Below, piece after piece: positions 43,554 to 52,473 of a stretch of 64,000 nucleotides of DNA. This stretch comes from Terriglobia bacterium. GTDB taxonomy: Bacteria > Acidobacteriota > Terriglobia > JAJPHL01. The position numbers and the translations under genes are program-made. Location of the stretch: the NCBI GenBank assembly GCA_021325275.1, contig JAJPHL010000034.1, positions 1 through 64,000 of the forward strand, read 5' to 3'. The notes under the pieces are model-generated. The model saw nothing but the letters and a program-made list of their open reading frames with translations. It searched no databases and was not told where the DNA came from. Each line of letters begins with the position of its first letter. Position 1 is the stretch's first letter.

Positions 43554-44792
43554 ATGATGCCTCTTCGCCTCCGGTGCGCCGCAGTTACCTGTGTGCTGTT
43601 TTTTCTCTCGTCGCTTCACTCACAGGATTGGACCCAATGGCGCGGACCCAATCGCGACGGCGCGGCCACCACATTTCAGGAACCAAAAGTGTGGCCCGAG
43701 CGTCTGCAACAAGTTTGGAAGGTCGATGTGGGACTCGGCTACGCCAACCCGATCGTCGTGGGACGCCGTGTGTACATGCACACGCGCCAAGGCGGCAATG
43801 AAGTGGTGGCGTGCTTCGATCTCGATTCCGGTAAGCAAGCCTGGAAACAGAGCTATCCCGCGCCTTACAAGATGAATCCCGCGGCGGCGTCGCACTTGGA
43901 AGGCCCGAAGTCAACGCCGGTGGCCGCCGATGGGCGATTGTTCACGTTCGGCATCAGCGGCGTGCTTACGGCGTGGGATCTGGCAAGCGGCAAACAAATC
44001 TGGGGCCACGATTTCACGAAAGAATACTCGGAAACGTGGCCGGATTTCGGCGTGGCGATGTCGCCGCTGGTCGACGGCCGCATGTTGATCGCGCACGCCG
44101 GCGGCAACAAAGAAGGAATGCTCGCAGCTTTTGATGTAAAGACGGGCGCGGTCCTGTGGAGTTGGAAGGGCGACGGCCCGAGCTACGCCTCGCCGATCGT
44201 CGTGACGCTCGACGGCGTGCGCCAGGTGGTCACGCAATCGCGCGACAACATCATCAGTGTCGCGGCGGCCAACGGCGCGCTGCTGTGGAAACTTCCTTTT
44301 AAAACTGCCTATACACAAAACATCATCACGCCCGTCCTATACAAAGACACGGTGATTCTCTCGGGTCTCGATAAGGGCGTCTTCGCCGTGCGTCCGCGCA
44401 AAAGCGGCGCCGGATGGACCACCGACAAAGTTTGGGAAAACGCCGACCTGCCGATGTACATGAGTTCGCCGGTGCTCTCCGGCGATTATCTCTACGGAAT
44501 GACGCACAAGAAGAAAGGCGCGTACTTCTGCCTCGACGCGCGCACCGGCAAAACGCAATGGGTGACCGACGGCCGCGAGGCGAACAATGCCGCGTTGTTC
44601 ACCACCGCGGCGTCGCTCTTGATCTTGAACGATTCAGGGCAATTGCTGGTGGTGAAGAAAAATCCGCGCGCGTACGAACTGGTCCACAAATACACGGTCG
44701 CCGACTCCGCAACGTGGGCCGCGCCCAGTTTCACGGGATCCCGGCTGCTGATCAAGGATACAAACAATCTGGCGCTTTGGAGAACGGAATGA
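43554..44792 (+). CDS. Secreted PQQ-type beta-propeller protein 1
   Basis: 412 residues with a signal peptide (MMPLRLRCAAVTCVLFFLSS). DWTQWRGPNRDG after the cleavage site is the standard start of these outer-membrane-protein-assembly/PQQ-like propellers; W-docking repeats follow (SGKQAWKQ, SGKQIWGH, TGAVLWSWKG, NGALLWKL, TGKTQWV). No cofactor ligands can be assigned, so it may be a non-enzymatic scaffold. Four-nt overlap (ATGA) with the paralogous gene 2. TAGTCT lies six nt before the ATG, a weak leaderless candidate. Confidence 0.88.
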   Translation: MMPLRLRCAAVTCVLFFLSSLHSQDWTQWRGPNRDGAATTFQEPKVWPERLQQVWKVDVGLGYANPIVVGRRVYMHTRQGGNEVVACFDLDSGKQAWKQSYPAPYKMNPAAASHLEGPKSTPVAADGRLFTFGISGVLTAWDLASGKQIWGHDFTKEYSETWPDFGVAMSPLVDGRMLIAHAGGNKEGMLAAFDVKTGAVLWSWKGDGPSYASPIVVTLDGVRQVVTQSRDNIISVAAANGALLWKLPFKTAYTQNIITPVLYKDTVILSGLDKGVFAVRPRKSGAGWTTDKVWENADLPMYMSSPVLSGDYLYGMTHKKKGAYFCLDARTGKTQWVTDGREANNAALFTTAASLLILNDSGQLLVVKKNPRAYELVHKYTVADSATWAAPSFTGSRLLIKDTNNLALWRTE

Positions 44793-46081
44793 GATTTCGT
44801 TTGTCGATCGTGCTCTTAACAGCGGTGGCTTGTTGTGCGCAATCGCACCCGAAAGTTGTGGCGGCCAGCGCGAAGAAGTCCGCCGCGACGCCAAGCTCTC
44901 CCGCCGAAATCGCGGGATGGCCCGGCTACGGCGGACCGACGCGCAACTTCGTGGTGCCGGACGCGGGCCTCGCGAATCAATGGCCGGCCACGGGACCAAA
45001 AGTTTTGTGGAAGCACGAATTGGGCGACGGCTACTCCGGCATTTCCGAACACAACGGCAAACTTTTCACCATGTTTCGCCGCGATGGACATCATGAAGTG
45101 ATCGCCGCGCTGAATGCCGCCGACGGAAAGGTCGTTTGGCAGTATCCGTTCGAATCTGGATCGATCGGCGATAAGGATTTGTCGTATGGGCCCGGTCCAC
45201 ATGTGGAGCCCCAAGTGGTTGACGGCCGCGTTTTCGCGGTTGGCATCGCCGGCAAAATGTTTTGCCTCGACGGGCAAACCGGCAAGGTGATCTGGCAGCA
45301 CGATCTGGTGGCCGATTTCGGCGCGGAATCGATGGGGCGCGGCTACGGCAACAATCCACTGCCGTACAAGAACACGATTCTGTTGCCCATCGGCGGCGCG
45401 CACGCCATGATCGCCCTTGGGCAGGGCGATGGAAAACTCGTTTGGCAGAGCAAAAACTCCTACAAGAACGGCTACGCCGCGCCGATCTTGATTCGCGTGA
45501 ACGGACAGGAGCAAGCCGTCTTTTTCATGGGCAACGAGATCGTCGGGCTCGATCCCTCGACCGGCGCCGAGTTGTGGAAACACGCGCATTCCACCGAATG
45601 GGGCTTGAACATCAGCATGCCGGTTTGGATGGGTGGACGCTATCTCTTCATGTCGAGCGCCTACAATGCCGGCAGCCGCTTGCTTGAACTGGAGCGCGAC
45701 ATCAACACCACGGTCAAAGAAAAATGGTTCACCAACAAACTGCGCATTCACATCGGTGACGCCATTCCGTGGCACGATTGCATCATCGGCGCGAGCGGCG
45801 ACTTCGGTCCGGCGTTCATCACGGCGATCAACGTGAACACGGGCCAGGAACTATGGCGCGATCGCTCCGCCGGCAAGGCCGACATGGTGTTGGCCGGCGA
45901 CAAACTCGTGCTGGTCTACGAAGACGGCTCCGTGGCGCTGGCGAAGCCCGACAATTCCGGATTGCATGTGATCTCGCGCGCCGAGTTGCTGAATCACAAC
46001 GCCTGGACCGCACCGACGCTGGTGGGAACGCGGCTCTACTTGCGCGATCGCCAGCAGGTGATGGCCGTGGATTTGAAATAG
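44789..46081 (+). CDS. Secreted PQQ-type beta-propeller protein 2
   Basis: 430 residues; start at 44789 overlaps the stop codon of propeller 1. Signal peptide MRFRLSIVLLTAVACCAQ, then a WPGYGGPTRNF motif equivalent to WTQWRGPNRDG of gene 1, and repeats DGKVVWQY, TGKVIWQHD, DGKLVWQS, GAELWKHA, TGQELWRD. A tandem paralog translated together with gene 1; a paired periplasmic function is probable but unknown. Confidence 0.88.
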   Translation: MRFRLSIVLLTAVACCAQSHPKVVAASAKKSAATPSSPAEIAGWPGYGGPTRNFVVPDAGLANQWPATGPKVLWKHELGDGYSGISEHNGKLFTMFRRDGHHEVIAALNAADGKVVWQYPFESGSIGDKDLSYGPGPHVEPQVVDGRVFAVGIAGKMFCLDGQTGKVIWQHDLVADFGAESMGRGYGNNPLPYKNTILLPIGGAHAMIALGQGDGKLVWQSKNSYKNGYAAPILIRVNGQEQAVFFMGNEIVGLDPSTGAELWKHAHSTEWGLNISMPVWMGGRYLFMSSAYNAGSRLLELERDINTTVKEKWFTNKLRIHIGDAIPWHDCIIGASGDFGPAFITAINVNTGQELWRDRSAGKADMVLAGDKLVLVYEDGSVALAKPDNSGLHVISRAELLNHNAWTAPTLVGTRLYLRDRQQVMAVDLK

Positions 46082-46102
46082 CGCGCCATCACGGTTCGCT
46101 CG

Positions 46103-46108
46103 TATAAT
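46103..46108 (+). promoter_or_regulatory. TATAAT box 8 nt before the DUF1254 ATG (leaderless or 1-2-nt leader)
   Basis: A perfect TATAAT in the 35-nt gap after propeller 2, followed by 8 nt and ATG. No Shine-Dalgarno sequence is present. No -35 at the right distance was found. Confidence 0.5.
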
Positions 46109-46116
46109 CACTGCCC

Positions 46117-47505
46117 ATGATCCTGCGAGCGATCCTCTCTCTGGCGCTGTTGTTCAGCGCCGCTCCACAAGCGCCCGCTCCCAGCGACATTCGCGCGATC
46201 GCCGGGCGCGCCTACACGTTCGCGTATCCCATGGTGTTGATGGAGTTCACGCGGCGCGCCGCCGTCGAGCGCGGTAACGGCGTGATGAATCGCTTCGTGC
46301 ATTCGCCGGCGTTTCCCGACGCGAGTTTCCATCAAGTGATCCGGCCGAATGCCGACACGTTGTACTCCACGGGATGGCTCGACCTGAGCGCCGAGCCGAT
46401 CATGTTGCACGTGCCCGATACGCACGATCGTTATTATCTGATGCAGTTCATGGACGCGTGGACCGATACGTTCGATTGCCCCGGTAAGCGCACCATGGGC
46501 ACCAAGGAGCAGTGGTTCGCAATCACGGGTCCCGGTTGGAAGGGAACGGTCCCCGATGGCGCTAAACAAATCAAGTCGCCGACAAATTCCGTGTGGCTTT
46601 TGGGGCGCACGCAGACCAACGGTGCATCGGACTATCCAACGGTGCGTGGATTGCAGCGCGGATATACGCTCGTGCCGATGAGCCAATATCCCAATGGAGT
46701 GTCGGCGGCTGGAATACCCGCTCCGCAGTCGGTGCAAGCACAGCGCGCCGCGGGCGCTGCGCCGGTCACGCCGCCGAAACAAGTGGAACGCCTCTCCGCG
46801 CGGGAGTTTTTCGACACGTTCGCGCAATTGCTCGCCGCGAATCCGCCGCATCCCGGTGATGAGGCAATGATGAAAGATCTGGCGCGTATTGGCATTGAGC
46901 CGGGCAAATCGTTTCACGCCGATGCAATGGGCGCCGGCGCCGCCCAAGCCATCGACGAAGGCGCGCACGCGGCTGCCGAGCGATTGTCCGCGATGGACGG
47001 CCGAGCGGGAAGCGCGAATCGCGATGGATGGTCTGGATTTAGTTTGAAAGTTGGGCGCTACGGCAACGACTACGAGGCTCGCGCGGCCGTCGCGCGCATC
47101 GGACTCGGCGCGCTGCCGCCCGAGGACGCGATATACATGCACAGTCACCAGGACGCGCAAGGCCAGGAGTTTGATGGCGCGCACAAGTACCGCATCCATT
47201 TCGACAGAGGGCTCACGCCGCCGGTGCGCGCTTTCTGGTCGTTGACGATGTACAGTCCCGACGGGTATTTCGTTCTGAATCCGATCAACCGCTTCGCCAT
47301 CGGCGATCGCGACAAACTGGAAATGAACGCCGACGGCTCGCTGGACATCTACATTCAGCACGACGCGCCGGGCGGATCGAAAGACGCGAACTGGCTCCCT
47401 GCGCCGGCAGGCGCGTTCAATCTCAGTTTGCGGATGTATTGGCCAAAGGAAGAAGTGATGAACCGCAAGTGGACGCCGCCGGGTATCCACAGATTCACGG
47501 ATTAA
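46117..47505 (+). CDS. DUF1254/DUF1214 domain protein, secreted
   Basis: 462 residues with a signal peptide (MILRAILSLALLFSAAPQ). AYTFAYPMVLMEFTRR and RPNADTLYSTGWLDLSAEP are DUF1254; the C-terminal RAFWSLTMYSPDGYFVLNPI, YIQHDAPGG and NWLPAPAGAFNLSLRMYWP are DUF1214. The two-domain protein is widespread in soil bacteria; its biochemical function is unknown. The last codons (GIHRFTD) are encoded by sequence resembling the ATCCACAGATT repeat that follows, so the C-terminus may have been extended by repeat insertion. Confidence 0.9.
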   Translation: MILRAILSLALLFSAAPQAPAPSDIRAIAGRAYTFAYPMVLMEFTRRAAVERGNGVMNRFVHSPAFPDASFHQVIRPNADTLYSTGWLDLSAEPIMLHVPDTHDRYYLMQFMDAWTDTFDCPGKRTMGTKEQWFAITGPGWKGTVPDGAKQIKSPTNSVWLLGRTQTNGASDYPTVRGLQRGYTLVPMSQYPNGVSAAGIPAPQSVQAQRAAGAAPVTPPKQVERLSAREFFDTFAQLLAANPPHPGDEAMMKDLARIGIEPGKSFHADAMGAGAAQAIDEGAHAAAERLSAMDGRAGSANRDGWSGFSLKVGRYGNDYEARAAVARIGLGALPPEDAIYMHSHQDAQGQEFDGAHKYRIHFDRGLTPPVRAFWSLTMYSPDGYFVLNPINRFAIGDRDKLEMNADGSLDIYIQHDAPGGSKDANWLPAPAGAFNLSLRMYWPKEEVMNRKWTPPGIHRFTD

Positions 47506-47512
47506 AAAGATC

Positions 47513-47612
47513 ATCCACAGATTACACAGATTGCACAGATTAAGGACTGAGGATTCGGCCAATGCTAGCGTTGGCGCAATCCTAATCTGTGCAATCTGTG
47601 TAATCTGTGGAT
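47513..47612. terminator. Bidirectional hairpin of the ACAGATTAC family between convergent genes
   Basis: Arms 47513-47542 and 47583-47612 are perfect 30-nt reverse complements made of 9-nt ACAGATTNC units. The 40-nt loop contains its own small stem, GCCAA...TTGGC. A-rich and T-rich ends flank it (AAAAAG; TTGTTTTT). It sits between the convergent DUF1254 and ArsR-like genes, 7 nt past one stop codon and 17 nt from the other. Confidence 0.88.
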
Positions 47613-47629
47613 TGTTTTTCAAATCCTAC

Positions 47630-48331
47630 CTAAGCGGTGGATTCGATTCCAAACCGCGAGCGCAATTCGCTTCGCCCGATGACTGTGACGCGTAGCGCGC
47701 GACTATCAAGTTCGCGTGTGACCCACTTTTTCTTCAGCGCCGCGTCGAGGATTGCCGCGCCCAGCGCGCCGCCGATGTGCGGACGCCGTTCGCTCCAATC
47801 AAGACAGGCGCGCGCGAACTGGCGCCGCCGCGAGCGGGCGCCGGCGACATCGATCCCCAGACGTGTAAGCGCCGACGCTCCCGCCGGCGTAACTTCATAA
47901 TTCATGCCGCGGTGTGTCGCGTGCGAGGAGAGCCATTTCATGGCGCGAAAATGATCGTGCAACCGGACGGCCAGATGCCCGGCCATATGATCGTAGCAAC
48001 TGCGCGCGGTGACCAGTGCATCGGGCGTCGACGGCGTGAACTCGGTGGGGCGAGCCCCGGCCAAAACACTGAGTCCCTCCAGCACGTAGGCCACGCGCGG
48101 ACCGTTCAAGCTGTAGTAGCGATGCTTGCCTTGCGCCACGACCGTCACCAGACGCTCGCCCTTCAAGCGATCGAGATGCACGCTCGCCGTCGAGGGACTG
48201 ACTTCGGCCAGCATCGCCAACTCCGTGCTGGTGCGCGCGCGGCCGTCGAGGAGCGCGTAGAGCATCGACGCGCGTGCCGGTTCCCCGATCGCCGAAGCGA
48301 CCTTGACCACCGCGACGTCCGCTGCATCCAT
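47630..48331 (-). CDS. ArsR-like winged-helix regulator
   Basis: 233 residues, longer than usual for ArsR because of a C-terminal extension of about 130 residues. DNA-binding part: [39 protein letters not shown] (recognition helix), [22 protein letters not shown] (wing). The C-terminal half ([31 protein letters not shown]) occurs in other DNA-binding proteins of this type and has unknown ligand. ATG at 48331 with TATCAT six nt upstream and a perfect 6-bp dyad over it, suggesting autoregulation. Divergent from the NIPSNAP gene, a common pairing with ArsR regulators. Confidence 0.85.
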   Translation of the reverse strand: MDAADVAVVKVASAIGEPARASMLYALLDGRARTSTELAMLAEVSPSTASVHLDRLKGERLVTVVAQGKHRYYSLNGPRVAYVLEGLSVLAGARPTEFTPSTPDALVTARSCYDHMAGHLAVRLHDHFRAMKWLSSHATHRGMNYEVTPAGASALTRLGIDVAGARSRRRQFARACLDWSERRPHIGGALGAAILDAALKKKWVTRELDSRALRVTVIGRSELRSRFGIESTA

Positions 48332-48333
48332 AG

Positions 48334-48349
48334 TTTGATGATAATCAAA
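48334..48349. promoter_or_regulatory. Operator-like dyad and -10 box of the ArsR-like gene
   Basis: TTTGAT (48334-48339) and ATCAAA (48344-48349) are perfect inverted arms with a 4-nt spacer. The minus-strand TATCAT (48338-48343) inside it ends six nt before the ArsR-like ATG and has TTGCGC 17 nt upstream as a weak -35. Binding here would block the regulator's own promoter and could affect the divergent NIPSNAP gene. Confidence 0.6.
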
Positions 48350-48382
48350 GTATGCCGGACGCGCAAGTGTCATGCTGGGCGC

Positions 48383-48724
48383 ATGAAAATCACATGCCTC
48401 ATCCGCTACCAGATCGATCCATTCCAACGCGATGCGTTCCAGAAGTACGCCGAGAATTGGGGACACATCATTCCCCGCTGCGGCGGCCACTTAATCGGTT
48501 ATTTTCTGCCGCACGAAGGAACCAACGACGTGGGATGGGCGCTCGTCGCGTTCGAAAGCCTGGCGGTCTACGAAGCGTTTCGCGCGAGAATCCACGCCGA
48601 CGCCGAGGGGCTCGCGAATTTCGCTTTCGCCCGTGAAAAGCGGTTCATTTTGCGGGAAGAACGGAATTTCGTGCGGATCGTCGAGGGAACGTTCGAAAAG
48701 CCTTCGACGTTTTCGGAAGGCTAA
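48383..48724 (+). CDS. NIPSNAP-family protein
   Basis: 113 residues: [72 protein letters not shown]. This is the short bacterial NIPSNAP fold (ferredoxin-like dimeric alpha/beta barrel), role unknown. The start is chosen by the family's conserved first strand; the ribosome binding site is poor. Its last four bases overlap the end of the TPR gene on the other strand. Confidence 0.88.
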   Translation: MKITCLIRYQIDPFQRDAFQKYAENWGHIIPRCGGHLIGYFLPHEGTNDVGWALVAFESLAVYEAFRARIHADAEGLANFAFAREKRFILREERNFVRIVEGTFEKPSTFSEG

Positions 48725-49032
48725 CCGCCCAGTTCCGCGAGCGCCGCTTGCATCTCCGACGCCGCATGCGGGTCGCCCACGCGAGTGGCCGTCTCGATCC
48801 CGGTGCGATACATTGCGCGCGCGTCATCGCGGCGTCCCAGTTGATCGAGTGTTTTCGCGCCGTGAAAATACGCCGCGCAATAATTGGGATTGGCGGCGAT
48901 CAAGCGTTGATACTGCGCCGCCGCTTCGTCGAGACGCCCCAGTCCCGCGAGTTCCTGCGCGAGGCCGTAGCCCAGCAACGCATTGCCGGGATCTTGCGCG
49001 AGCAAAGCTTGCAGTTGTTCGAGTCGCGGCAC
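48721..49032 (-). CDS. Small tetratricopeptide-repeat protein
   Basis: 103 residues, about three TPR units ([58 protein letters not shown]). No signal peptide. A GTG start overlaps the stop codon of the upstream cytochrome gene (TAGTG), so it is translated by coupling and probably works with that protein or its assembly (inference). Confidence 0.8.
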   Translation of the reverse strand: MPRLEQLQALLAQDPGNALLGYGLAQELAGLGRLDEAAAQYQRLIAANPNYCAAYFHGAKTLDQLGRRDDARAMYRTGIETATRVGDPHAASEMQAALAELGG

Positions 49033-50294
49033 TATTTGGAACCGCCGGGACCAGTGCCACCCTCGACCGCGGGCGCCGCGTCGATCGTAAATGTGATTCC
49101 GGTGTACTGCATTTCGTCCCAGGTCTGCTGACCCCAGCGGACGCTCTTCGTGGGGTCGGGATTCGATTTGTTGGCGGTGGAATTGTCGTAGTGCGCGATG
49201 CCCTTGATCCGCGCCCCCTTGGGCACGGCCAGCGGTTTCGCGAAAACGTAATACGTCTGCCAGTTGAAATCGTACTTCGGCACTGAGAGGATCGCTTCGT
49301 CACGGCCGTCAGGATAAATCACGTGATATTCCCAGCTCTTGCCGCGCAGATGGGTGTGCGGCAGCAGCCCTTGGACGTGGGCGTTCTCGGTGAATTGAAT
49401 TTCCGAATCCACTTCTTCGTTGTCCGCACCCGCGGGAATCTTCAGCATAGGATTGCTGAACGCCGCGTTGCGAACTTCCACTTCCGGCGCATGCTTCGCG
49501 AAAATAATCCCCAGGCTCGAGCGATCTTCCGCTTCCGTTCCGTTGGAGGTGTAGTGGATCTGGAAGACCACTTTCGCGCCCGCGCGAATCAGCATGGCTT
49601 GCCCCAAGGGAAACGTCTGCGCGTTGGTGCCCGGCGCGGTCGATGCGATCAGCGAAATCGATTCGCTGCGCCTGCCGGCGCGCGCGGGAATCTTGGGAAT
49701 CGTAGATTCGAACGCCTGCGGACGCGGCTCGCCGGGTTCCTGGCAGAAAACCAAAATGTGATGCACCACGGCGCGCGTGCCGGGACGCACTTCAATCGCT
49801 TGCACCCACTTGTCGGTGGTGAAATTCGTGGGCATGGTGAACATCTGGTAATCGATAGTGCCCGACGCCGGCACTTTGTACGGCTCATTCATCGAAATCA
49901 CCACGTCCGGCGTGCCAATTTCCCAACCGTTCGCGAATTTCGGCGCGGCCGGCAAGTCCTTGGCGTCACCCTTCGGCGCGCCGCTCGACGCCCAACGCAC
50001 CAGCGTCTCGCGATCGTGCGCGTTCAGCCGGCGATCGTTGGCGAACGTGCCCACCGGTTGCGTCGAGTGCCACGGCGGCATCGCGCCCGACGCCACTTTC
50101 TCCTTGATCGCCGCGGCCCACGGGCGCGCGTCTTCGTAGGTGATCAGCGACATCGGCCCGATCTCGCCGGGCCGATGGCAGGTCACGCAGTTCTTGTAGA
50201 GAATCGGCGCGACGTCTTTGGAAAAAGTAGGGATTGCATCAGCCGCAAACGCGGCCGCGGAAAAAAGAACGAGGGGGAGGATGGCACGTTTCAT
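49032..50294 (-). CDS. Secreted c-type cytochrome fused to a copper type II monooxygenase-like domain
   Basis: 420 residues with a signal peptide (MKRAILPLVLFSAAAFAAD). CVTCH (36-40) is a haem c site in an N-terminal cytochrome-like segment (FSKDVAPILYKNCVTCHRPG; SGAMPPWHS gives the distal Met candidate). The C-terminal two-thirds resemble peptidylglycine-monooxygenase-like (Cu2_monooxygen) folds: VVHHILVFC, QIHYTSNGTE, HTHLRGKSWEY and a final WGQQTWDEMQ. Common in acidobacteria and planctomycetes; electron-transfer or oxidase role in the periplasm is plausible but unproven. Followed by the coupled TPR gene. Confidence 0.85.
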   Translation of the reverse strand: MKRAILPLVLFSAAAFAADAIPTFSKDVAPILYKNCVTCHRPGEIGPMSLITYEDARPWAAAIKEKVASGAMPPWHSTQPVGTFANDRRLNAHDRETLVRWASSGAPKGDAKDLPAAPKFANGWEIGTPDVVISMNEPYKVPASGTIDYQMFTMPTNFTTDKWVQAIEVRPGTRAVVHHILVFCQEPGEPRPQAFESTIPKIPARAGRRSESISLIASTAPGTNAQTFPLGQAMLIRAGAKVVFQIHYTSNGTEAEDRSSLGIIFAKHAPEVEVRNAAFSNPMLKIPAGADNEEVDSEIQFTENAHVQGLLPHTHLRGKSWEYHVIYPDGRDEAILSVPKYDFNWQTYYVFAKPLAVPKGARIKGIAHYDNSTANKSNPDPTKSVRWGQQTWDEMQYTGITFTIDAAPAVEGGTGPGGSK

Positions 50295-50321
50295 AACGAA
50301 TCGATTTTACCACGCTCGGAT

Positions 50322-50414
50322 AAAAGCTTGCCGCAGATGAACGCAGATGAACACCGATAAAAATCGATCTCAGGTTTTATCTGCGTTCATCCGCGTTCAT
50401 CTGCGGTTGCTTTT
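50322..50414. terminator. Hairpin of the GATGAACGCA family between M23 and cytochrome genes
   Basis: Left arm 50322-50362 and right arm 50374-50414 are imperfect inverted copies built from GCAGATGAACGC units, with A-rich and T-rich ends and an 11-nt loop. Same family as 12086-12185. It lies in a codirectional gap, 6 nt from the M23 stop codon and upstream of the cytochrome gene, so it terminates the M23 message. Confidence 0.8.
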
Positions 50415-50419
50415 TCCTG

Positions 50420-51325
50420 TTATTCGTCGGATCCAAGCGACGCCGAAAGGCCCGAGCGTTTGAACGTCGCGCCGTGACCCATGTACTTCATGGGATTCAC
50501 CGGGCCGCCGTTCACTCGGACTTCGTAGTGCAGATGCGATCCCGTGGAGCGCCCGGAGCGTCCCACGTAGCCGATGATTTCGCCGGCGGTAACGGCTTGT
50601 CCCACCGACACGGCGAATCCCGAAAGATGCGCGTAGCGCGTCACGACGCCGCGGCCATGCTCGATGTCGAGCATTTGGCCGTACCCGGCGTAGCGTTCGG
50701 CGTACACCACCACGCCGTCGGCGGTGGCTTTCACCGGCAGTCCATACGGCGAGGAAATATCCACGCCCGAGTGGAACGCGCCTTCTTCGGTGAACGGATC
50801 CATGCGATCGCCGAACGATCCGGTAATGGGACCTTCAACCGGCCACAAGTTCGGCAGCCGCAATCCGGCCCAATGTTCGCTCAAAAGATTTTGCCGCTGG
50901 AAGGGACTCGCGTAACTGGCGCGGATCAACAGGCGATACTGCTCGACGGAATTGCGATACTCTTCCGGCGCCACGCGATTCTCGTCGCTGGGCGCTTCGG
51001 CTTTGGTGACTTGCTTCAAGCCGTAGGCCATCGACACTTCGCTGGCCAGCGACTGCAGCGAAGCGAGCTGTTGCTGCTGTCCGCTGATGGTCCCTTGCAG
51101 ATCGCTGTAGCGTTTTTGCAGCGCTTCCACTTCGCTGCGCATGTGATTGTAGTGCGCCGTCTTCAAAAGCATCCGCGAATAAGAAAAGACGCCGCCCAAA
51201 ACGGTGGCCGACCCTACCACCGCCAGCGCCGCCACCACATAGAGGGCGTAATAGGGCACGTGAATCCGGCGGATGCGTCCCTTGATGCTATGAGCTACAA
51301 CGAAAATAAAATAGCTTTGAGACAA
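50420..51325 (-). CDS. M23-family peptidoglycan peptidase, membrane anchored
   Basis: 301 residues. One N-terminal membrane helix (YYALYVVAALAVVGSATVLG), a coiled-coil region (about 55-100, SEVEALQKRYSDLQ, QQQQLASLQS) and a C-terminal M23 (LytM/LasA) domain with zinc ligands H185 and D189 (HSGVDIS) and HLHYEV (H264, H266). Domain order is that of periplasmic cell-wall endopeptidases or EnvC-like regulators; since the ligands are intact, catalysis is likely. The TTG start has GGGAG 6 nt upstream; no in-frame ATG fits. A consensus promoter lies at 51499-51527. Confidence 0.9.
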   Translation of the reverse strand: MSQSYFIFVVAHSIKGRIRRIHVPYYALYVVAALAVVGSATVLGGVFSYSRMLLKTAHYNHMRSEVEALQKRYSDLQGTISGQQQQLASLQSLASEVSMAYGLKQVTKAEAPSDENRVAPEEYRNSVEQYRLLIRASYASPFQRQNLLSEHWAGLRLPNLWPVEGPITGSFGDRMDPFTEEGAFHSGVDISSPYGLPVKATADGVVVYAERYAGYGQMLDIEHGRGVVTRYAHLSGFAVSVGQAVTAGEIIGYVGRSGRSTGSHLHYEVRVNGGPVNPMKYMGHGATFKRSGLSASLGSDE

Positions 51326-51498
51326 CCATTACTCCCTATGATTCCATCCGCTGAACCCTTGCAATGGCGACCGTGGGTTTCGGAAAACGGATGAGTTTTG
51401 GAACTGCTCGGGTAAAGCTGACTACCGAACTCTCAGGTTAGATCTCGGTGACCCCTAAGCCTCTCGTTGGAGTCGACAGCGTTTGCGAACCGTGTCGT

Positions 51499-51527
51499 AA
51501 TGTATCAAGGGTCCGAAGGTGTGTCAA
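51499..51527 (-). promoter_or_regulatory. Promoter of the M23 peptidase gene
   Basis: Minus strand TTGACA (51522-51527), 17-nt spacer, TACATT (51499-51504). The leader would be about 165 nt. It lies in the 287-bp gap shared with divergent thiL, for which no promoter was recognised. Confidence 0.7.
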
Positions 51528-51612
51528 CCAAGAAATCGCCAAAACGACTACTGTAACCTGATGCAAACAAAGGGTCGCTACAAATTTCCATTTATTGGGA
51601 TATAAGGAAGAC

Positions 51613-52470
51613 GTGCAAGAACGGGCTTTGATAGCGAGAATCCGCAAGCTGGCGGGACAGCACGGCGGGCGGCTGCGAGTGTCAATCGGCGACGATTGCG
51701 CCGTCTGGAAACCAGACCCAGGACTAGAAACGGTCATCACGACCGACCAGCTTGTTGAGGGCGTGCACTATCTCTCGGGATCACCTGGGCGCGCCTTGGG
51801 CGCAAGGCTTGTCGGACGCGGACTCTCCGACATTGCGGCGATGGGCGGCGATCCTCGCCTGGCATTCCTCAACGTCGCTTGGCCCGCGACTCTGCCCGAA
51901 CGTTGGTGTCTCGATTTTCTACACGGATTCGCGACAGAAGCGCGGCGCTGGAAGACAGCATGGGCGGGTGGCGACGTTTCGAGCGTCGCCGGACCGTCGG
52001 TCGCGTCGATTACGATGATCGGCGAAACGCCAAAGGGTGGGGCGCTCTTGCGATCGGGCGCGCGCGCCGGTGACCTTATATATGTCAGCGGAAAATTGGG
52101 CGCGCGGCCTCGCAAGATTACGCCAAGGCTGGCACTCGGCAAAGCGCTTCGCGGCGTCGCAACGGCGTGCATGGATCTCAGCGACGGCCTGTCCACGGAT
52201 CTACATCATTTGTGCGATGAAAGCGGCGTCGGCGCGGTGATCGAAGCGAAACGCATCCCCGCCGCGGGGAAATCGTTGCATCACGCGTTGAATTGGGGCG
52301 AGGATTACGAACTGCTGTTCACCGCGCGCGTATCCACGCGCGTGGAGGCGAGAATCGCGAGTGTGCCGATCACCTGCATTGGCCGCTGCACCCGGCGTGG
52401 TGTGCTGATCGAAGATGCCGCGGGGCATCGTGCTCCGATGGAGCCGCGTGGCTGGGAGCATTTCAGTTAG
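51613..52470 (+). CDS. thiL: Thiamine-monophosphate kinase
   Basis: 285 residues; phosphorylates thiamine monophosphate to the pyrophosphate with ATP. Motifs: IGDDCAVWKP (Mg/ATP site), TTDQLVEGVHY, GLSDIAAMGGDPRLAFL, WAGGDVSS and MDLSDGLSTDLHHLC. A GTG start is preceded by AAGGAAG, a better fit than the in-frame TTG at 51595. A little shorter than the usual 310-330 residues. Divergent from the M23 gene and convergent with the BNR propeller gene. Confidence 0.95.
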   Translation: MQERALIARIRKLAGQHGGRLRVSIGDDCAVWKPDPGLETVITTDQLVEGVHYLSGSPGRALGARLVGRGLSDIAAMGGDPRLAFLNVAWPATLPERWCLDFLHGFATEARRWKTAWAGGDVSSVAGPSVASITMIGETPKGGALLRSGARAGDLIYVSGKLGARPRKITPRLALGKALRGVATACMDLSDGLSTDLHHLCDESGVGAVIEAKRIPAAGKSLHHALNWGEDYELLFTARVSTRVEARIASVPITCIGRCTRRGVLIEDAAGHRAPMEPRGWEHFS

Positions 52471-52473
52471 CGG

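Noticed and set aside
46108-47622. 504-codon open frame on the minus strand
   Set aside because: Antisense to the DUF1254 gene; its N-terminus is translated from the ACAGATTAC hairpin.
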